DNA of 64,000 nt, from positions 1,116,001 to 1,180,000 of the forward strand of contig NZ_BSST01000001.1 in assembly GCF_030161395.1 (NCBI RefSeq), written 5' to 3'. Source of the stretch: Thalassotalea insulae (GTDB taxonomy: Bacteria > Pseudomonadota > Gammaproteobacteria > Enterobacterales > Alteromonadaceae). The notes under the pieces were generated by a model. The model was not told where the DNA came from and did no database searches. It saw nothing but the letters and a program-made list of their open reading frames with translations. Below are positions 8,879-18,868 of the stretch, in pieces. The position numbers and the translations under genes are program-made. The first letter of the stretch is position 1. Each line of letters opens with the position of its first letter.

Positions 8879-9946
8879 ATGGCAATTGAGTTTTTAGGTC
8901 ACAAAAACAATCTATTAGATTTTATTTTTGGCGTTATTGAAAAAGAAAATATACCGACCGACGGCTCTTTCATTGATTTGTTTAGTGGCACTGGTTGTGT
9001 ATCAGCAGCAGCAATGAAGGTAGGATTTGAAGTCAAAGCAAATGATATGCTTGGGATGTGTAATCGATTTGCAGAAGCCGCTCTGCTAAACAAAGAAACT
9101 CCTAACTTTAAAAGTGTATTACCTGAAATTACTGGTAACTCAAACACAGCTTGTGAAAGCTCTCCTTTTGAATTGGTCATTGAATACCTTAATGCATTAC
9201 CTCCAACAGAAGGTTATATATGGTCCAACTATTCCCCCGCATCATTACATAAAACAGAACATGAACGGATGTACTTTACAGAGTCCAATGCGGGAAAAAT
9301 AGATGCTATTAGAGAAAAAATTAAATCTTGGAAATACAGTCTAACTAAAGCTGAAGAGTCATTATTGATTGTAAGTTTAATGAAAGCAGCAAATCGAGTT
9401 GCAAATACGGCTGGCACCTATGGGTGTTACTTGAAGAAGTGGAAAAAAAGAGCACTGAACCAGCTCAAACTCGAAACGATAGAAGTAGTCACAAGTGATA
9501 AAGAACATCAAACTTATAACGAAGATGCTAACGAATTAATTAAGAAGATTAGTGGTACTGTAGTGTACGCTGATCCACCTTACACAAAGAGACAATATGC
9601 TGCTTACTATCATATCCTTGAAACAATTGCTCTTGGTGACGAGCCCAATATAACTGGTTCTACAGGTTTAAGAAGCTGGCAAGATTTATCATCAGATTAC
9701 TGCTACAAGAGAAAAGCCCCCGACGCTCTTAGAGATTTATTAAGTGAAGCAAAATGTGACCATTTTCTGCTCAGCTATAACGAAGATGGTCAGATACCGC
9801 ACGAGATCATTCTAGAAATACTTTCAAAATACGGTTCGGTCACCACACACGAAAAAAGTTACAAACGGTATAAAAGTAGTTCAATTTCTCACAAAGGTAA
9901 CACACTAGTAGAGCGCCTTTACCATTTAAAAATGAATAAAAATTAA
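8879..9946 (+). CDS. D12-class (Dam-like) N6-adenine DNA methyltransferase
   Basis: Site-specific adenine methylase of the D12/alpha group. The SAM-binding motif I is DLFSGTGCVSAA (about residue 33) and catalytic motif IV is DPPY (ADPPYTKRQYAAY, about 231). I prefer the ATG at 8879 because MAIEFLGHKNNLLDFIFGVI matches the usual start of this family; an upstream TTG at 8816 is also open. It is the first of four same-strand genes (methylase, McrB-like, McrC-like, Eco57I-like methylase) spaced by 9 bp or less or overlapping, so it probably protects host DNA from the McrBC-type nuclease. Confidence 0.88.
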   Translation: MAIEFLGHKNNLLDFIFGVIEKENIPTDGSFIDLFSGTGCVSAAAMKVGFEVKANDMLGMCNRFAEAALLNKETPNFKSVLPEITGNSNTACESSPFELVIEYLNALPPTEGYIWSNYSPASLHKTEHERMYFTESNAGKIDAIREKIKSWKYSLTKAEESLLIVSLMKAANRVANTAGTYGCYLKKWKKRALNQLKLETIEVVTSDKEHQTYNEDANELIKKISGTVVYADPPYTKRQYAAYYHILETIALGDEPNITGSTGLRSWQDLSSDYCYKRKAPDALRDLLSEAKCDHFLLSYNEDGQIPHEIILEILSKYGSVTTHEKSYKRYKSSSISHKGNTLVERLYHLKMNKN

Positions 9947-9955
9947 GGGACTAAT

Positions 9956-11686
9956 ATGGCCAAAAAGAAATTAAAAGAAATACTATGGAGAAAAGCAAAT
10001 ACCTCAACTATAGATGCTCTCTCTGGTGCTAGTGATTCACAGCAGGGTATAGAGCTTGGAAGGTTTGAGGTTTTTCAAGACTTTTTCCTTAGTGGCAGTA
10101 ATAAAACTGAGGATGAAATAAAAGAAGGCTTTCAAATAGTCGTTCCCATTGAGCCATTTGAAGGTGAACAACCGATAGATGCATACAGCTTAAACGTAAC
10201 CTTTCGTGGCACGGAAGATAAAAGTAGACCTACTTGGTATTTGCCAAAACAAACTCCAATCAAAAAAAAGAACCCAGAAGGTGGCTATCCACTTTGGTTA
10301 AATTCAAGAGGCTTTAACGGAGAGATAGTTGAGGTAATAGACGAAAATGGGAATGTAAAACAGAACTCAAAAGGAACAGGTCCTAAATTAACCTGCAAAC
10401 CTGACAATGGCCATGATGATTACATCTTTTTAGCGAAAGACTTTGAAGGGAAAGTTCATGCAAGGTGGCTTACGAAGCAAGAACTTGACAGATTACCCCA
10501 CCAGATAAGAGTAGAGATCGAATCAAGCTCATTTGGTACCTACAAAATAGGAAGTAAAATGAGTGTAACCTCTGAAAAAATAATAAAGCTTTTAAAAGAA
10601 AAAAAGAATGTACTCTTATACGGCCCTCCGGGAACCGGCAAAACTCATTTAATGCAAGAAGTAATTAGTAATTTTAATAGCCCAGCTATAGAGCTAGACA
10701 CTGAAAAAGAACAGGACTCTGTAGTTTCTCGCTTGGATGCAGAGTTTGATGACGTGTTACATAAGTTCGTTACTTTCCATCAAAGTTACTCTTACGAAGA
10801 TTTTGTTATTGGATTACGACCCGATCCGGAAAGCGAAAAATTGTTGAGTCTTGTACCAACGCCGGGAGTATTATTAGAATTATCTGAATTTTGTAGAAAT
10901 ACTCAAAACGCGTCTTTACTGTCTATTGATGAAATTAATAGAGGTAATGTATCGAGGATCCTCGGTGAATTTATAACACTAATTGAACCAAATAAACGGC
11001 TCAACTCAAGCAATGAAAAAACATCATCAACGGTAGAAATTACCCTTCCTTACATGAAAAGTGATTCCAAAGTGAACGTATCACCTAAAGGAGAACCCTT
11101 AGAAGTTCCAGTTCCTTTTTCATTGCCTCAAAATTTGTTCACTTTAGCTAGCATGAACTCTGTTGATAAATCTGTCGCTCCATTAGATGCTGCAATCAGA
11201 AGAAGATTTCACATAGTACCCTTGGAGCCAGACTTGAGAGAGTTAAAAGAACACTTATATTTTGAAGCTGATTCGGAAGACGTTAAAGAGGTTAAAAAGG
11301 TATCTATAGAATTGTTGGACTACCTAAATTGCTCAATCGCCCAATTTATTGGAAAAGATTACCAATTAGGTCACTGGTATTTCAGCCCTCTATGTAATCA
11401 CTTTGAAGACGTAAAGTATTGCGAAGAGGTGTTAGTTGATGTGTGGCTGCATAAGGTTATTCCACAATTAGAAGAGTTATTTCATAGTCGTATCGAACAA
11501 CTTATTGCGATATTAAAATTAACTGAAGAAACAAAACCCTTAAGAGTCAACAGGCCCGATGATGAGTTCGAACAATTAGGCGCTGCCTCATTCATAGAGT
11601 CAAATCAGGGAAGTACACCAGAGGAGTGCTTAAGACACATAAAAATAATTTGTGGTGACCAAGAAAACACAGCTCATGAAGGGTAA
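9956..11686 (+). CDS. McrB-like AAA+ GTPase restriction subunit
   Basis: 576 residues. The C-terminal half is an AAA+ motor of the McrB family: Walker A GPPGTGKTHLM (about residue 222), Walker B LLSIDEINRGNVSRILGEF, the McrB-type MNSVDKSVAPLDAAIRRRF segment carrying the MNxxD guanine-recognition motif and arginine finger. The first 200 residues are an unrelated region with conserved-looking WYLPKQTP and YIFLAKDFEG that I expect to read the DNA target; I do not recognise its family. The following gene encodes the McrC partner and overlaps its 3' end, so they should form the motor-nuclease complex. Confidence 0.85.
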   Translation: MAKKKLKEILWRKANTSTIDALSGASDSQQGIELGRFEVFQDFFLSGSNKTEDEIKEGFQIVVPIEPFEGEQPIDAYSLNVTFRGTEDKSRPTWYLPKQTPIKKKNPEGGYPLWLNSRGFNGEIVEVIDENGNVKQNSKGTGPKLTCKPDNGHDDYIFLAKDFEGKVHARWLTKQELDRLPHQIRVEIESSSFGTYKIGSKMSVTSEKIIKLLKEKKNVLLYGPPGTGKTHLMQEVISNFNSPAIELDTEKEQDSVVSRLDAEFDDVLHKFVTFHQSYSYEDFVIGLRPDPESEKLLSLVPTPGVLLELSEFCRNTQNASLLSIDEINRGNVSRILGEFITLIEPNKRLNSSNEKTSSTVEITLPYMKSDSKVNVSPKGEPLEVPVPFSLPQNLFTLASMNSVDKSVAPLDAAIRRRFHIVPLEPDLRELKEHLYFEADSEDVKEVKKVSIELLDYLNCSIAQFIGKDYQLGHWYFSPLCNHFEDVKYCEEVLVDVWLHKVIPQLEELFHSRIEQLIAILKLTEETKPLRVNRPDDEFEQLGAASFIESNQGSTPEECLRHIKIICGDQENTAHEG

Positions 11687-13166
11687 CAATGTATTTGACT
11701 TGGAACAATCAATGAGCACGCAGAATCAAGTTACTAACATTTCTTCAACAGCAAATAGCGGTATTAAACCTCATATACGAGTTTTGGAAGGAAAATTTTT
11801 CCCACTTGAAGATGTCTATGGTAGTGATATTGAATACGACCAGTATTTATTGATAAAAGATAATATTGAAAAGTATAGTCAGAGGCTAAAGAAAGATTTA
11901 GGACTCAGAGGCTCACCATTTTCATTTAAGAAAGTTAATGGTAATCATTGTCTCCGAGTTTCAAACATAACCGGCTCTATTCTTCTATCAAACAAACAAA
12001 TCGAAGTTATCCCAAAGTTTATTCACAGCACGCAAAGTGATATTTGGCCTGACATACTATTAGAACTTCTTTATAGAGCTAAACATAAAAGATACAGCTA
12101 TTTAAAGGGGCACGGCACAAAAAATAAAAAACTAAGGTTCATCGATCACATTGCTTTGGCGTACTGCGATTCACTTGAAGCCGCCTTAAATCAAGATATG
12201 ATATCTACTTATAAAAGTACTGAAGAGATAGGCTCTGTTTTAAGGGGACGATTACTAATAGAAAGAACAATAGTAAACTCTTTTTCGAAACCCCATCAGT
12301 TCGTCTGTGATGTCGACTATAGAAGCACCGATAATCAATATAATAGGCTTCTAGCATGGGCAATATCAAAGTTTATAAACATCGTTTTTGATTCTTCAGT
12401 AAAAAGAAAGCTTCGAGATTTAGAGCAAAGGTTTCCAACCTTTTCCGGAAACCACTTCCTACCAAGGAAGCTCCCTCTTTCGACGCCATCACAATTTAAA
12501 CACTATGATGAGGCTTTGGAAATAGCCTCAAGTCTTGCGCTTGGAAATCATGTAACTTCAAACGGTGGTTCTGCTTACACCTATGGTTACACCATAAACA
12601 CAGAAGTACTATATGAAAAATATGTTGAAGCGACCCTTAAAGTTGCGACAGGATTTTTAGGGAGTGAGGTTTTTGTTTCTTCACAAGATACAAAACTATA
12701 TGCCGAAGGAATTACTGCTCACACGAGATCTTTTTTTACACGCCCCGACAATGTTATTTATAAAAACAAATCACCACATATTTTAGTTGATGCAAAATAT
12801 AAAAAGATATTTGAACAAGAGTCAGGGAAAACTAAAAAACCACAAAATTCAGACACCTACCAACTAGTAGCGTCGCTAGTATCTCACGGATGCCAAATTG
12901 GAGTTTTAATGTATCCACACCTTGGGGATAGTGAAAATGACGTTAAGCGGCCCCCTATAAGAGCGTGGAGAGTAGAAAGCCATGGTTTAACATGGTTAAT
13001 AGTAGCGATTACGATAGATTTGGCGAGTCTAACTAGCTTAGAAAAATTAAACTTAATGGATCAAAAAATTTCAAAATTTTTAACGCTCCTCTTGAGTGAG
13101 AGCGTAGAAAGCCTCAATCCTGAAAAACTGATGACCTTTGATAACAATATTTGGAGCACAACTTGA
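11676..13166 (+). CDS. McrC-like restriction nuclease subunit
   Basis: About 496 residues. The N-terminal region resembles the McrC beta-rich domain that docks on McrB, and the C-terminal part carries a PD-(D/E)xK nuclease core (FFTRPDNVIY followed by HILVDAKYKK, about residue 371). McrC supplies the endonuclease and stimulates McrB GTP hydrolysis. Three starts are possible: GTG 11652, ATG 11676 (used here, overlapping the mcrB-like stop) and ATG 11712, which has a weak GGA upstream. The 3' end overlaps the next gene by 16 nt. Confidence 0.82.
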   Translation: MKGNNVFDLEQSMSTQNQVTNISSTANSGIKPHIRVLEGKFFPLEDVYGSDIEYDQYLLIKDNIEKYSQRLKKDLGLRGSPFSFKKVNGNHCLRVSNITGSILLSNKQIEVIPKFIHSTQSDIWPDILLELLYRAKHKRYSYLKGHGTKNKKLRFIDHIALAYCDSLEAALNQDMISTYKSTEEIGSVLRGRLLIERTIVNSFSKPHQFVCDVDYRSTDNQYNRLLAWAISKFINIVFDSSVKRKLRDLEQRFPTFSGNHFLPRKLPLSTPSQFKHYDEALEIASSLALGNHVTSNGGSAYTYGYTINTEVLYEKYVEATLKVATGFLGSEVFVSSQDTKLYAEGITAHTRSFFTRPDNVIYKNKSPHILVDAKYKKIFEQESGKTKKPQNSDTYQLVASLVSHGCQIGVLMYPHLGDSENDVKRPPIRAWRVESHGLTWLIVAITIDLASLTSLEKLNLMDQKISKFLTLLLSESVESLNPEKLMTFDNNIWSTT

Positions 13167-15979
13167 AAGAGCTAACTTATAAAGAGTTTTTCTCTATATT
13201 TATTAATGGGGTCAATAGTTTTTACAAACACTTGAGTACTACAGACGGAGATGAACTTAAAGATTTAGGTGAATATAGAGCTGCTGTAGCCTTAACCTTT
13301 GACGTAATAACTAACAGTCTAAAAAGCAAAAGCTTAACATCGATAAACGAGAACAATTGGCGTGAAACGTTTAAATCTTTTGCCATCCAGATAGACCTAA
13401 TTAGTCATCAAAGTGACGTAGACATACATAGTGGTAAAATTCTTGGATTAGTCCAGCAATACTTTGAGAGTGTCTCAGAAACGTTAAGTAAAACAAATTT
13501 CCCCTTAGAATATCTAGGGCAGTCTTTTGAGCAAGTTTATGGTGCTCTCCCAATTAAGGGAGAAGGTGGAAATTTAGAAATTGGAACCACGCAAGATAGA
13601 AGAAGTTCAGGAGTATATTTTACTCCAAAGAGTATGGTTGAACTGCTCTCCGATTACTCTTTATCACCTTTGTTGAATAACAAAACTTCAGTGGAAGAGA
13701 TTCTCGACATTAAAATCATTGATCCCGCCGTAGGGCCTGGATTGTTCCTCGTAGAAAGTTCAAAGCTAATAGCTCAAAAAATTTATGAGATTGATAAGAC
13801 CAGACCATTAGAAGAAATAATAAAAGAAGTCATTAAAAACTGTGTACATGGCGTAGATATAGATCCGCTAATTGTAGAAGTTGCGAAGTCAATACTTTTG
13901 CTCGAAGCTGACAATTGCAAAGATGTTGCAAAAGCTTTAGAACGTAACGTAAAAGTTGGTGACTCATTACTTGGACTAACACTTAACAAACTGAAATATG
14001 GGGGATACAAAGCAAAATTAAATGGTCACGAAACAGCTCTTAGCAAATCATCTGAGCTAAAGAGCTTGAATAAATATAACAAAATTCATAATGAATACTT
14101 TTCTGAACATATTAATGGCGTATTAGAAAAAACAGCCACTAAGAATAGTGCTATTTACACGCCTTTTTCATGGGACTATGAATTTCCAGACGTGTTTTCA
14201 AGAGAGCATTCGGGCTTTGATGTAGTAATTAGTAACCCTCCTTGGGGAAAAATTAAACCAAATAGCAAAGAGTTTTATTCTCACATATTACCTTGCAGTA
14301 AGAACTATCAAGGGAAAGATTTAAAAGAATATGTATCGAAGTCAGGTATAAACAAAGAACTTTGGGAAGAATACATAAAAAAGACAAAGATATATTCTAG
14401 AGTATTGTCGAAGTCTGGTATCTATTCTGCGCAATCATTTACGAAAAATGGTATTACAACTAGAGGTGATGCAGACCTATACAAATACTTCATGGAAAGA
14501 GTTTTTGAAATAAGCACTTCAACAGCAAGAATAGGGCTGATAATTCCAAGCTCCTTTCTATTTTCAGAAGGTGCGGCGGGACTAAGAGAATTGTATTTGA
14601 AAAATGGAACTTTTGAGAAAATTTATGATTTTCTGAATAAAAAGCGCCTCTTTCAAATTCACCCAATGTTTCAGTTTTTAATCCTATCTTATAAAAAGGA
14701 GCACAGAGCTGGCATTCAAGATCTTAGATTTAATTTGACAGAATTACCTGACATAAGCTCTAAAGTTGCTTTAGATAATGGTCAAAATATATGTTTACCA
14801 TACGAACAGATTCAGAAGATTAGTAAATCTATCCTAAACATACCGAAACTTGCCAACAAATATGAAAAAGACCTACTGCTAAAACTAAGTACTGGTTTCC
14901 CTTTGCTCGGGGAAACAGTATCAAACGCATGGAATGTAAAGTTCGTGCGTGAAGTAGATATGACTAATGGAAGTAACCATTTTGTTAGACAAGGCGAATT
15001 AAATCAGGATGAGATAGCTCACAATTCAAAATCGGGACTGTTAAGTCACGATAAAAAGTCATATTTCCCTGTAATTGAAGGAAAGATGGTTCACCAATAT
15101 GATTATGCAGCCAAAGGATATATGTCAGGGCAAGCTAGAACTGCTGTGTGGAAGCCTCTAACTTTTACCAATAAAAAAGTGCTTCCTCATTACTATATGT
15201 CCAAAGATGATTGCGTACAAAAAAGGCCTGAGTGCACAAGCCCCAGGGCTGGATTCTGTGATGTTACTGGCCCCTTAAATGAAAGAACAGTATTAGCTGC
15301 ATTAATTCCGGGAAACACTATTTGCGGTAACAAGGTCCCTACATGCAGGTTTGATAATGAAGATCCTAGCCTACATTTAATATGGACAGCCATGGCAAAC
15401 AGCTTCGTTATCGATTGGCTAATTAGAAGGCGTATAACAACAACTTTAAACTTTTTTCATTGGAACTTAATACCGTTTCCTAGAGTGCAACCTAACTCAG
15501 AGATCGGTAAAATTTTAATTAGTGATTGCGCCCAGCTTTCCGCAATACAGTCTGAAAATCTAGAGCTTAACAATTGGTTATCTAGTTATACTAGGAAAGA
15601 GTTGAAAGAAGACAGCAAGGAATTTATTCGAGCAAGAATTGACGCATGTGTAGCATCTATATTTAACCTAGAGTTATCAGAATTTGAATTGATTTTGGAA
15701 GACTTTAAGATTTTAGATAGAAAACAGCCTAAGATGAATGGTGACAAATCGAATATTACTAAACATATGGCATTATACACCTATGAGTGTTTGAGAAACG
15801 GAACTCCTGTAACCGAGTTAACATATAACAATCTTTTTTCTAAACAAAAAGGTTCTGAAAGTAATATTTTTCAAGAGATTGTTAACTCTAAAAAACAAGG
15901 TTCTTTTGGTTACGTACCAACTGAACTTGCAAAAGAAATGCTGGAGAGTGGTGACACTGACTTACCAATAATTATTTAA
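13151..15979 (+). CDS. Eco57I-like N6-adenine methyltransferase / type IIG-like protein
   Basis: 942 residues. The methylase core has motif I IIDPAVGPGLFLVESS (about residue 191) and catalytic NPPW (VISNPPWGKIKPN, about 361). It is preceded by about 150 helical residues and followed by a long C-terminal region with a TaqI_C-like target-recognition portion (TTTLNFFHWNLIPFPRV). No clear PD-(D/E)xK motif is seen in the first 150 residues, so I expect it to methylate but not cut, unlike true Eco57I. Together with the D12 methylase it gives the McrBC-type operon two adenine methylases. Last gene of the operon; a strong terminator follows. Confidence 0.82.
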   Translation: MEHNLKELTYKEFFSIFINGVNSFYKHLSTTDGDELKDLGEYRAAVALTFDVITNSLKSKSLTSINENNWRETFKSFAIQIDLISHQSDVDIHSGKILGLVQQYFESVSETLSKTNFPLEYLGQSFEQVYGALPIKGEGGNLEIGTTQDRRSSGVYFTPKSMVELLSDYSLSPLLNNKTSVEEILDIKIIDPAVGPGLFLVESSKLIAQKIYEIDKTRPLEEIIKEVIKNCVHGVDIDPLIVEVAKSILLLEADNCKDVAKALERNVKVGDSLLGLTLNKLKYGGYKAKLNGHETALSKSSELKSLNKYNKIHNEYFSEHINGVLEKTATKNSAIYTPFSWDYEFPDVFSREHSGFDVVISNPPWGKIKPNSKEFYSHILPCSKNYQGKDLKEYVSKSGINKELWEEYIKKTKIYSRVLSKSGIYSAQSFTKNGITTRGDADLYKYFMERVFEISTSTARIGLIIPSSFLFSEGAAGLRELYLKNGTFEKIYDFLNKKRLFQIHPMFQFLILSYKKEHRAGIQDLRFNLTELPDISSKVALDNGQNICLPYEQIQKISKSILNIPKLANKYEKDLLLKLSTGFPLLGETVSNAWNVKFVREVDMTNGSNHFVRQGELNQDEIAHNSKSGLLSHDKKSYFPVIEGKMVHQYDYAAKGYMSGQARTAVWKPLTFTNKKVLPHYYMSKDDCVQKRPECTSPRAGFCDVTGPLNERTVLAALIPGNTICGNKVPTCRFDNEDPSLHLIWTAMANSFVIDWLIRRRITTTLNFFHWNLIPFPRVQPNSEIGKILISDCAQLSAIQSENLELNNWLSSYTRKELKEDSKEFIRARIDACVASIFNLELSEFELILEDFKILDRKQPKMNGDKSNITKHMALYTYECLRNGTPVTELTYNNLFSKQKGSESNIFQEIVNSKKQGSFGYVPTELAKEMLESGDTDLPIII

Positions 15980-16090
15980 TAAAGTTTAGATAGTTATAAA
16001 GTATAAGTATGCCTACATGGAATTTACCTGTAAATACAGAAAGTTAACTATGTTGATCTGACACATGTTAGGAAAAGCCTTAGCGGAGTT

Positions 16091-16120
16091 GGCCTTTTAA
16101 AAGTAAAAAGGCCATTTTTT
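16091..16120 (+). terminator. Rho-independent terminator of the restriction operon
   Basis: Stem GGCCTTTT / AAAAGGCC with a short A-rich loop, followed by ATTTTTT. It lies about 110 bp after the last methylase gene and faces the convergent OLD gene. Confidence 0.8.
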
Positions 16121-16165
16121 AAGAGTTGGCTTCAAGTACCTTTTGGTTAATTATTATCTAAAGAG

Positions 16166-17929
16166 CTAATTTAAACACCAATCAACAAATTCATTGATGT
16201 GTTCTACGTCTTCAACGACATCCTCTATGGCTTGTTCTATAAGATTTTGCTTAAACTTGTACCACTCACCAGTTTCCTTAGCGTTCAGACATAAATGCGG
16301 TTCAATAGCACCTAAAGACCACAACCAGATCGAGTTGTCTTTGAAATGTTCGCGTAAATTTGTAATATGCTCCTGAGCCTCATGTTCTTTTGCCACCAAC
16401 TCATAAATGTCAGCAGCTTTAAATCCATTCCCCTTCGTAGGGTTTCTGCCATCAAGGGAAAACCCATGTACTGGTTGAATTTTTTGAATGATGTCTAAAC
16501 AAGACTCTAGTGATGGATGTTGTTTTTCAATCAAATTTTTCTTTTTCGCTACAGTAAACGCAAAGTCCAAATCTGCTATTGCTTTAGCAGGAATATTCAT
16601 TTCTCTAAGAATCGACAGCATTCCCGGAATATTGGGAGAACCAGTTGCGATCACTAAAGACAGCTTAGATTCACCAAGTGTCTTACCGCTTACCGATTGA
16701 AATAGAGTAGGTAGAACGTGTTTTTCGGTATCGCCTTCAGCAACCAAAACCATATCCGAAAATAGAATCTGACCTAGATTATATGTGTCAAATAACAATC
16801 TTGCTTGAGCTTCGTTGTCGTCTAGTACTTTTTCTACAGCTTCTTTTAGTCTTGTCTCAACAACTGTTCCGATATCGTTTTTCCTGACGATATTAGTGGT
16901 TGGAATATCAGCTTGTTCGATCATAAAAGGAGAATGTGTAGAAAAGACAACTTGATAACCTTTCTTTGCCAATACCTTCAAAGACCCTCTAATTTGCTCA
17001 ATTGCTTGCGGATGTAAAAATAATTCAGGCTCGTCTATCAGTAATAAGTTTGTTTTACCTTCTTTTGTTACATCTTTAGTAGTTTCAGCAAGGTGCCTAA
17101 TCAGTGTCATTTGTATCGCTCTTTGAGCTCCATGTCCCATATTTGCGAAGTCAGTAGTTTGCTGGTTTCCGCTTTCCTTAACTTTGATATTACCTTGTTT
17201 AAACAAGTCTCCAATGCTTGGCGTTGGTATATCTAAATTTAAGGTTAATCCGGGGAAAAAGTCTCCGATCTTCCCGTTAATTGAGTTATCAAAATCAGAG
17301 AACTCTTTTAACCTTTCCTCTCCATCTAGGTTTAACTTTTTACCTATAGCGGCCAGCGCTGTGTTTATTTCATCGCCCTTAGCTTTAACAACTTCTTTTT
17401 GTAAGTTGGCAATAAGTTTTCCAATAGTATTTCCAGCTTTGAACTTTGAAACATCTTCAGCAGAGTCTTCCATCGAATTAATAAATGTAGGTTCGGGAAA
17501 TAGAGTAGTAACGGCTTGAGGCAATCCATTTGGATTACTCCACTCATCTTGAAGATTACTTGGAGCTCTAATTCCAAGTGTCGCTGCATTTCTTCCAGTA
17601 CCGGGCTTTTCTTGATAGAAGCGGATATCCAAAGAGTTGTTTTCGATGTAGGGCGTTAAGCTAGACTTTTGAGCTGGAGAAAGGTGACTTAACGTATCGT
17701 CATCTAGCCCCACTAAATGAGCAACTATCTCAATTGGTTTCTCCGGGTCATTAAAGTTAGCAAGCGATTGACCTCTCCCTGTCACAAGAGCATCTAAACA
17801 TTTGAGTATGTTTGTTTTACCAGCATTGTTATAGCCAACTAACGGCGTAAATGCTTCCAGTTTAACTCTTGTTAATTCGCAAGAGCGGTAATTCTTAATT
17901 TCCAATTCAGCAATACGGTGCACGAGCAT
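16166..17929 (-). CDS. OLD-family ATP-dependent nuclease (ABC ATPase plus Toprim)
   Basis: 587 residues. N-terminal SMC/ABC-like ATPase with Walker A GYNNAGKTNIL (about residue 31), signature region NMGHGAQRAIQM, Walker B LLLIDEPELFLHP and a His switch (VVFSTHSPFMIEQ). C-terminal Toprim nuclease with VLVAEGDTEKHVLP and a later IADLDFAF. OLD proteins act in phage exclusion (P2 Old) or, as class 2, as GajA of the Gabija system. No UvrD-like GajB helicase is adjacent, so this looks like a class 1, stand-alone protein. It converges on the restriction operon and is divergent from the AlpA-like gene, placing it firmly inside a defence island. Confidence 0.87.
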   Translation of the reverse strand: MLVHRIAELEIKNYRSCELTRVKLEAFTPLVGYNNAGKTNILKCLDALVTGRGQSLANFNDPEKPIEIVAHLVGLDDDTLSHLSPAQKSSLTPYIENNSLDIRFYQEKPGTGRNAATLGIRAPSNLQDEWSNPNGLPQAVTTLFPEPTFINSMEDSAEDVSKFKAGNTIGKLIANLQKEVVKAKGDEINTALAAIGKKLNLDGEERLKEFSDFDNSINGKIGDFFPGLTLNLDIPTPSIGDLFKQGNIKVKESGNQQTTDFANMGHGAQRAIQMTLIRHLAETTKDVTKEGKTNLLLIDEPELFLHPQAIEQIRGSLKVLAKKGYQVVFSTHSPFMIEQADIPTTNIVRKNDIGTVVETRLKEAVEKVLDDNEAQARLLFDTYNLGQILFSDMVLVAEGDTEKHVLPTLFQSVSGKTLGESKLSLVIATGSPNIPGMLSILREMNIPAKAIADLDFAFTVAKKKNLIEKQHPSLESCLDIIQKIQPVHGFSLDGRNPTKGNGFKAADIYELVAKEHEAQEHITNLREHFKDNSIWLWSLGAIEPHLCLNAKETGEWYKFKQNLIEQAIEDVVEDVEHINEFVDWCLN

Positions 17930-18096
17930 ATCCTTATGATAATAAATAAATTTTTAAACAAAGTAGCCTGATAATAACCTTATTAAATATTGTGTTAAAG
18001 ATTACTAATTAAATAATTAGACAAAACGTTTGTTACTAGTACTAAAGTATATCAAGGAAGATAGTTGCAACTATTATCACAACGGAAAACTAACAC

Positions 18097-18483
18097 ATGA
18101 ATAAACTTGAGTATGATTTACTAGAAAAGTACCTAGAACAACTATCTTTCAGAACCAATAACGCCATACATGAACTTCAGCAAGTTCAACGCCATCTCGA
18201 GTCATTTCAATCGCAGATATCAAAACGCTCGTTTGTCTCACAGACGATGCCAAAACTTAATTCAAATCAGTCAAATACTCACGCTGATAAATTCGAAAAT
18301 AAAAACCCCAGTGATCTAATTAGAATGAAAGAAGTAGTTCAAATGACAGGATTATCGAGATCCAGCTTGTATCGGTTACAACAAATGGAAGAGTTCCCAA
18401 AAGCAGTTAAACTAGGATGCAGATCTGTTGCTTGGGTTAGAAGTGATATCAATGATTGGATTAGAGAAAAAGTGCAGCAATAG
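18097..18483 (+). CDS. AlpA-like MerR/winged-HTH regulator with N-terminal coiled coil
   Basis: 128 residues. The C-terminal 65 residues are an AlpA-type DNA-binding domain (LIRMKEVVQMTGLSRSSLYR ... FPKAVKLGCRSVAWVRSDINDWI), which in P4-like elements and CP4-57 controls integrase or excisionase genes. The first 60 residues are predicted helical (EKYLEQLSFRTNNAIHELQQ), unusual for the family, and may drive oligomerisation. It is the last gene before the island 1 right attachment copy. RBS AACGGAAAA precedes the ATG. Confidence 0.8.
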   Translation: MNKLEYDLLEKYLEQLSFRTNNAIHELQQVQRHLESFQSQISKRSFVSQTMPKLNSNQSNTHADKFENKNPSDLIRMKEVVQMTGLSRSSLYRLQQMEEFPKAVKLGCRSVAWVRSDINDWIREKVQQ

Positions 18484-18659
18484 TATGGTACGAGTGATTG
18501 GTAACTTTTGAGGATAGCCTATCTAAAATAATCTTGTTTAAGACGTTACCAGTAAATGTGACCACTCAACGATTCACTGGTAACGAAACTCGTAAACTAA
18601 TGGCCAGAGCCAGCTTCAAAGCTGCATTAACTGAGCGATTACAAACTTGCCAACGGGGC

Positions 18660-18705
18660 CTCATAATCGGTAGGTCCCGTGTTCAAGTCAGGGAGGGGCC
18701 ACCAT
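18660..18705 (+). repeat. Attachment-site copy of the tRNA-Ile2 3' half (island 1/2 junction)
   Basis: CTCATAATCGGTAGGTCCCG and the following 26 nt match the tRNA-Ile2 from anticodon loop to CCA with only a few differences from the intact gene at 7008-7053. It is the distal attachment site of island 1 and the proximal site of island 2, whose integrase begins 164 bp downstream. Confidence 0.88.
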
Positions 18706-18868
18706 TTCCACCTTTAGAAATGGTTAACAATACTCAAACATCTCAACAAAAACACCTAAAGTAGCTAAATTTAAAGATTTCTAACGGTTAATAAGAACTT
18801 GCTACATTCAAGTTTTTAAGTAACACTCGTAGTAACACTTACTTAATGTTACTAACTTTGGTGTTACT

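Noticed and set aside
18498..18764. 88-residue open frame between the AlpA-like gene and the integrase
   Set aside because: Its 3' part reads straight through the tRNA-Ile2 attachment copy (18660-18705) and it has no family match or RBS; judged a chance frame.
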